From: Acanthaster planci
Taxonomy: Eukaryota > Echinodermata > Asteroidea > Valvatida > Acanthasteridae
Direction: 5' to 3'
NCBI RefSeq assembly: GCF_001949145.1
Contig: NW_019091390.1
Coordinates: 1,004,237 to 1,064,647 of the forward strand
Length of the DNA: 60,411 nt
The position numbers and the translations under genes were made by a program. This document shows, piece after piece, positions 56,401 to 60,411 of this stretch. Position 1 is the stretch's first letter. Each line of letters opens with the position of its first letter. Below the pieces are notes generated by a model. The model worked only from the letters and a program-made list of their open reading frames with translations, was not told the DNA's origin and searched no databases.

Positions 56401-58372
56401 TGCAGTCGTAATGTTTGCTAGGTTACCACGGTAATGAGCTAATGAACAATCCGCATCAATGGGTCCTTCAAAAAAGACCGTAAAACATTAAAGCCCAAAA
56501 AGTGAATGTCGAGTAAGTTTACTAGTCAAAAAAATAACAATATATGTTTATTTACTTAATTTTTTTTATTATACATTATTTAATTAGTGACACAGCATTA
56601 TTTCCCTTATAATACAACAAATACCTGGGTTGGTTCAAATAGTGCATTTGGCACGAATGCCTTCACAGAAAAATTCAACTAAAATTCCATTACATTTTTT
56701 TTTTCCCAATTGTTTTCAGCAATTTTTTCAAAGCGGGGTTGTTGCACCACCCGACAGAATGGATAAGCGCCTCTGGTTACAACTGAAAGGGGGAAACCAA
56801 AAAAGCCTGTCAGAATAAACGGAATACAACAATCAGTTACAGTCAAAGATGACAAGCACTGGCCTGTTGATGAGTGGAAGATGAAGCTGGTGAAGATGGG
56901 GCAAATATAAGATTTTATCGCAACCAGACAGACTTCAGGTCGGCCAAGAAAGATGTAAAAACGACCCCTCAGAACTATTCTTCAAAGCTCTCATTAGCTC
57001 TGGAGCTTTAAGAGATGGAGCAGTTTTTCTTGCTCATCACCAAACATTCAAAGAGATGCCACAAAGGGGCTTATATTAAGAAGACATCTCTCTTACAAAA
57101 AAAATTCAAATTCTGTATTTGTCAAGTATGCAGTGCATGCCCCAATTTTGATGGGCTCTGCTGGTAAGCAAAGTACTGACCTCCATTACTAGATTCCTGA
57201 TAACTCATTCAGAAGACGAGTATCTGGACCCCCGTTCTATCAATCCCAACCTTTTGTCTCCAATTTGCCCAAGCGAGCAGACTGACACCATCTGCCGAGG
57301 GTTTGAGGGGGGAAAAAAATTACCAATTTGGCTTAAATGACAGTGCCTGTCAAAGACCAATTTGGGGCTACAGACAGAGGGAAAATAATGTTGGCAGTGA
57401 TTTCCAGGTAACTTTAGGAAGACATCCATTCAAACCGATACGTTCTTTGAGGTTGGGTCGCCTCATCTCAACACAATTTACAGATTGTCCTTATAACCTT
57501 TCCACAAAGTCAGTGGGGCAACGTTTGAAAAGCGACTGTAAAGACACCAATCAGCCTTGGCGGAAAAGAAAAGATTCTAAGCAGCCAAATCTGCCCCCCC
57601 TCCCCCTTTTTTAAACACTGTTCCCCCCGGAAGAGCCTTTCCACATATCTTTCCCCTGAGGAGCCGCTCACTGGCTCTCTTAAATAATTCTCACGTTTGT
57701 TTTCCTTTACAAGGAAACTACTATGCATAATTCAATACAATTACAAAAATCTCCCTGGGCATATCATGATAGACGATTGGATCCTCCTACAAACACCTCC
57801 CACACAGCAGGACATTAGCGTTTCATTTGGTTTGTGCTTCATGTCTGGGGCACTGAGCCCTATCCAAGTGGACAAGAATCTACCTTTCCTTAATCCTGCA
57901 AATCCTTTCAAAATCTCCTTGTAGATTTTGAAGGGTCCGGGAGGGCTGGGGCTGAGAAATAACAAAGAATGCTTCTGCCGTTTTCTATTTGCGGAAGGGT
58001 ATGTGATACAATATGGAAATGTACAAGTATAAATTGTTTCCACAAATTGGTCAAAGTCTACGCCCATGCAGCAGGTAAACACACCATTAAATCTGTTGGC
58101 TAAATTCAAACGTGAACTGATATAACTCTGTCGCCAAAATATCCAAATCAGTAAGTTACTGATGTCCGGAAAAATGTAGACCTGAAAAAAATATATTTAT
58201 ATTTGTGCATTTGCATTTTTTCCTTTTTGATTAAGGTAAACATTTCACTATTTTTATACAAAGATTTAAAGCCTTGTATGGCTTGGTTTTTTTGAAAAAT
58301 ATCTACACCTTAAAAAAAGAGAGAAAAAAAATCAAGTTGAAACAACCTATTTCTTACTTATGTACAGAGTTG

Positions 58373-58378
58373 TTTATT
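58373..58378 (-). terminator. Candidate poly(A) signal of PRKAA
   Basis: AATAAA on the minus strand, about 1.25 kb past the PRKAA stop codon, is the first canonical signal I see. More distal matches lie near 56567 and 56548. The 3' UTR length is therefore uncertain. Confidence 0.35.
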
Positions 58379-59628
58379 AATAAGCAGTTTTCAAGTTTAA
58401 TTGTTGTAGACATTCGGTTACAAAATAAATTCCACAATCGACATCTTAGATTTGGCTTTTCCACTGCAGAAAAAGGTATTATTTATGGCTACTTCTTTTT
58501 TTTTTCTTCCTTTTTTTTCCCTCAGTTAATAGTGATATCCAACCTGTACTCCCGTTGATAGGATACGGCAATAAATGAAAGCATCGTGGAGAAAGTTCCC
58601 CCACATTCGTATTTTCTGAATATATCACCACTTTGGTTTTCGTCCGTAATTATCCCCGGTCTTGCCTAAGCATTCAATTCAACCTAAATCCATTTCTGCA
58701 CAAAAAATTGCCTCCAATGACAAGTCTGCAAATTCAAAAAAAAAAACATACGAGGACAAATTTGTATTGTGTAACAAGTCGTTCTGATGTTGGCCTCGTC
58801 GAGTCACCGACTCGATTTGGTAATACGGCCATGCACCAAAATATATATCGATAAAATTTAATGCCCAAATCTGCCACATCTAACTCACAGGTTGCCAGAA
58901 AACACTAACAGTTTCAATCTTTTGTTAGATGCACATTAACACTTCAGGAGCACAGTACTGGCATCCAATTTAAAAGCCAGGTCCCTGACACACTTAGTAA
59001 ATGCTTCTCAGAGCGGAAGATATCTGCCACTTCTGCCAGGCCCAGATATACTCCTGAACACTTCTTTTCCCAATTCCACTGCAAAAAATCTGTTCTCACA
59101 AGATACTGACGCCGATCAAACAGAAGACGAAGCTAAGCTTGTCTCATGACTTTGTGCTTTTTCCTAAATAAAAAACAAAAACCCCTTGCGGCTTTCCGGA
59201 ACCCTGAGCCTTTAAATTAACTTCCCAAAATCAACAATCTGGAAAAGCTTTGAGAGATGTGGACCATTCGTAGGGCCAAAACCTTCAATCAATGACACCG
59301 CTTCCCTTGTGATTGGGAACCATTTTTTCCCCTTCAGTTACATGTCCTTTCCCCACAGATCCCTTGAATACAATCTTTGAAACCGTTCACGTTCTTAAAT
59401 CAGACCTAGGCAATTCCAAGGTTTTTCACTCGATAAATGCTGTTAGTTGGGTGTAATCGTCCAGTGTCTCCTTGGTGACAGTACAGCTGTCACCGTGCCA
59501 TGCACCATGTCTTGCGACACAACACACCACATTAATATGCCTTAACTGTGCCAACACAAAACAAGCGCCTGGGCCTCTACTTGAGAGTCGCAGTGTGGGC
59601 CTTCTTCAGTCAGGGTGCGACGCGCCAC

Positions 59629-60411
<783 letters not shown>

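Larger units (their letters stand above)
51232..58372. other. Gene-poor interval between convergent TTC39 and PRKAA 3' ends
   Basis: No protein-coding exon is recognised on either strand. The interval carries three tRNA-like repeat units (51.83-52.19 kb), a TIR element (53103-53328) and the second TTAA palindrome (53418-53476). The rest is A+T-rich unique-looking DNA with homopolymer runs, for example T runs near 56350 and 58500. Either flanking 3' UTR could extend into it. Confidence 0.6.

Overview
This is a metazoan nuclear genomic window. Split genes with GT-AG introns, long introns, about 60 % A+T non-coding DNA, many short terminal-inverted-repeat (MITE-like) elements and a scattered palindromic TACATG repeat point to a marine invertebrate. 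I lean towards a deuterostome such as an echinoderm, hemichordate or amphioxus, but the sequence alone does not settle the phylum. I see no bacterial, viral or CRISPR content.

Layout from left to right. Positions 1-19,623 appear to be the long first intron of a minus-strand gene whose first coding exon (19,624-19,990) encodes the N terminus of a ZSWIM4/5/6-type SWIM zinc-finger protein. A CpG-rich promoter lies just above it, with an NRF1-type palindrome, a TATA-like stretch and a YY1-type ATGGCGGC at the start codon. Positions 20,100-23,490 are intergenic. A complete POLR2E gene (RPB5/RPABC1, shared by RNA polymerases I, II and III) runs on the minus strand from 29,872 to 24,132 in seven coding exons, reconstructing to 211 aa. 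Its fifth intron has textbook U12-type (minor spliceosome) signals.

About 2 kb beyond, transcribed divergently, a complete TTC39 A/B-type gene spans 31,850-50,857 on the plus strand. It has 15 coding exons that join in frame to 617 aa. From 50.9 to 59.6 kb there is a gene-poor stretch rich in small elements: TTAA-flanked palindromes, a three-unit tRNA-like array and a TIR element with a likely target duplication. The window ends with the last two coding exons (60,136-59,629, minus strand) of an AMP-activated protein kinase alpha subunit, PRKAA, which converges on TTC39. The kinase domain lies outside the window.

The four genes are unrelated housekeeping or regulatory genes (ubiquitin-ligase-type adaptor, transcription, lipid/TPR, energy sensing), and nothing suggests they act as one system. 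The least explained features are the tandem tRNA-like array at 51.8-52.2 kb, the TTAA palindrome family, the 35-bp hairpin plus direct repeats in POLR2E intron 1, and a CpG-dense block deep in the ZSWIM intron. All exon coordinates were deduced by eye from splice signals, frame continuity and family similarity, without transcript data.
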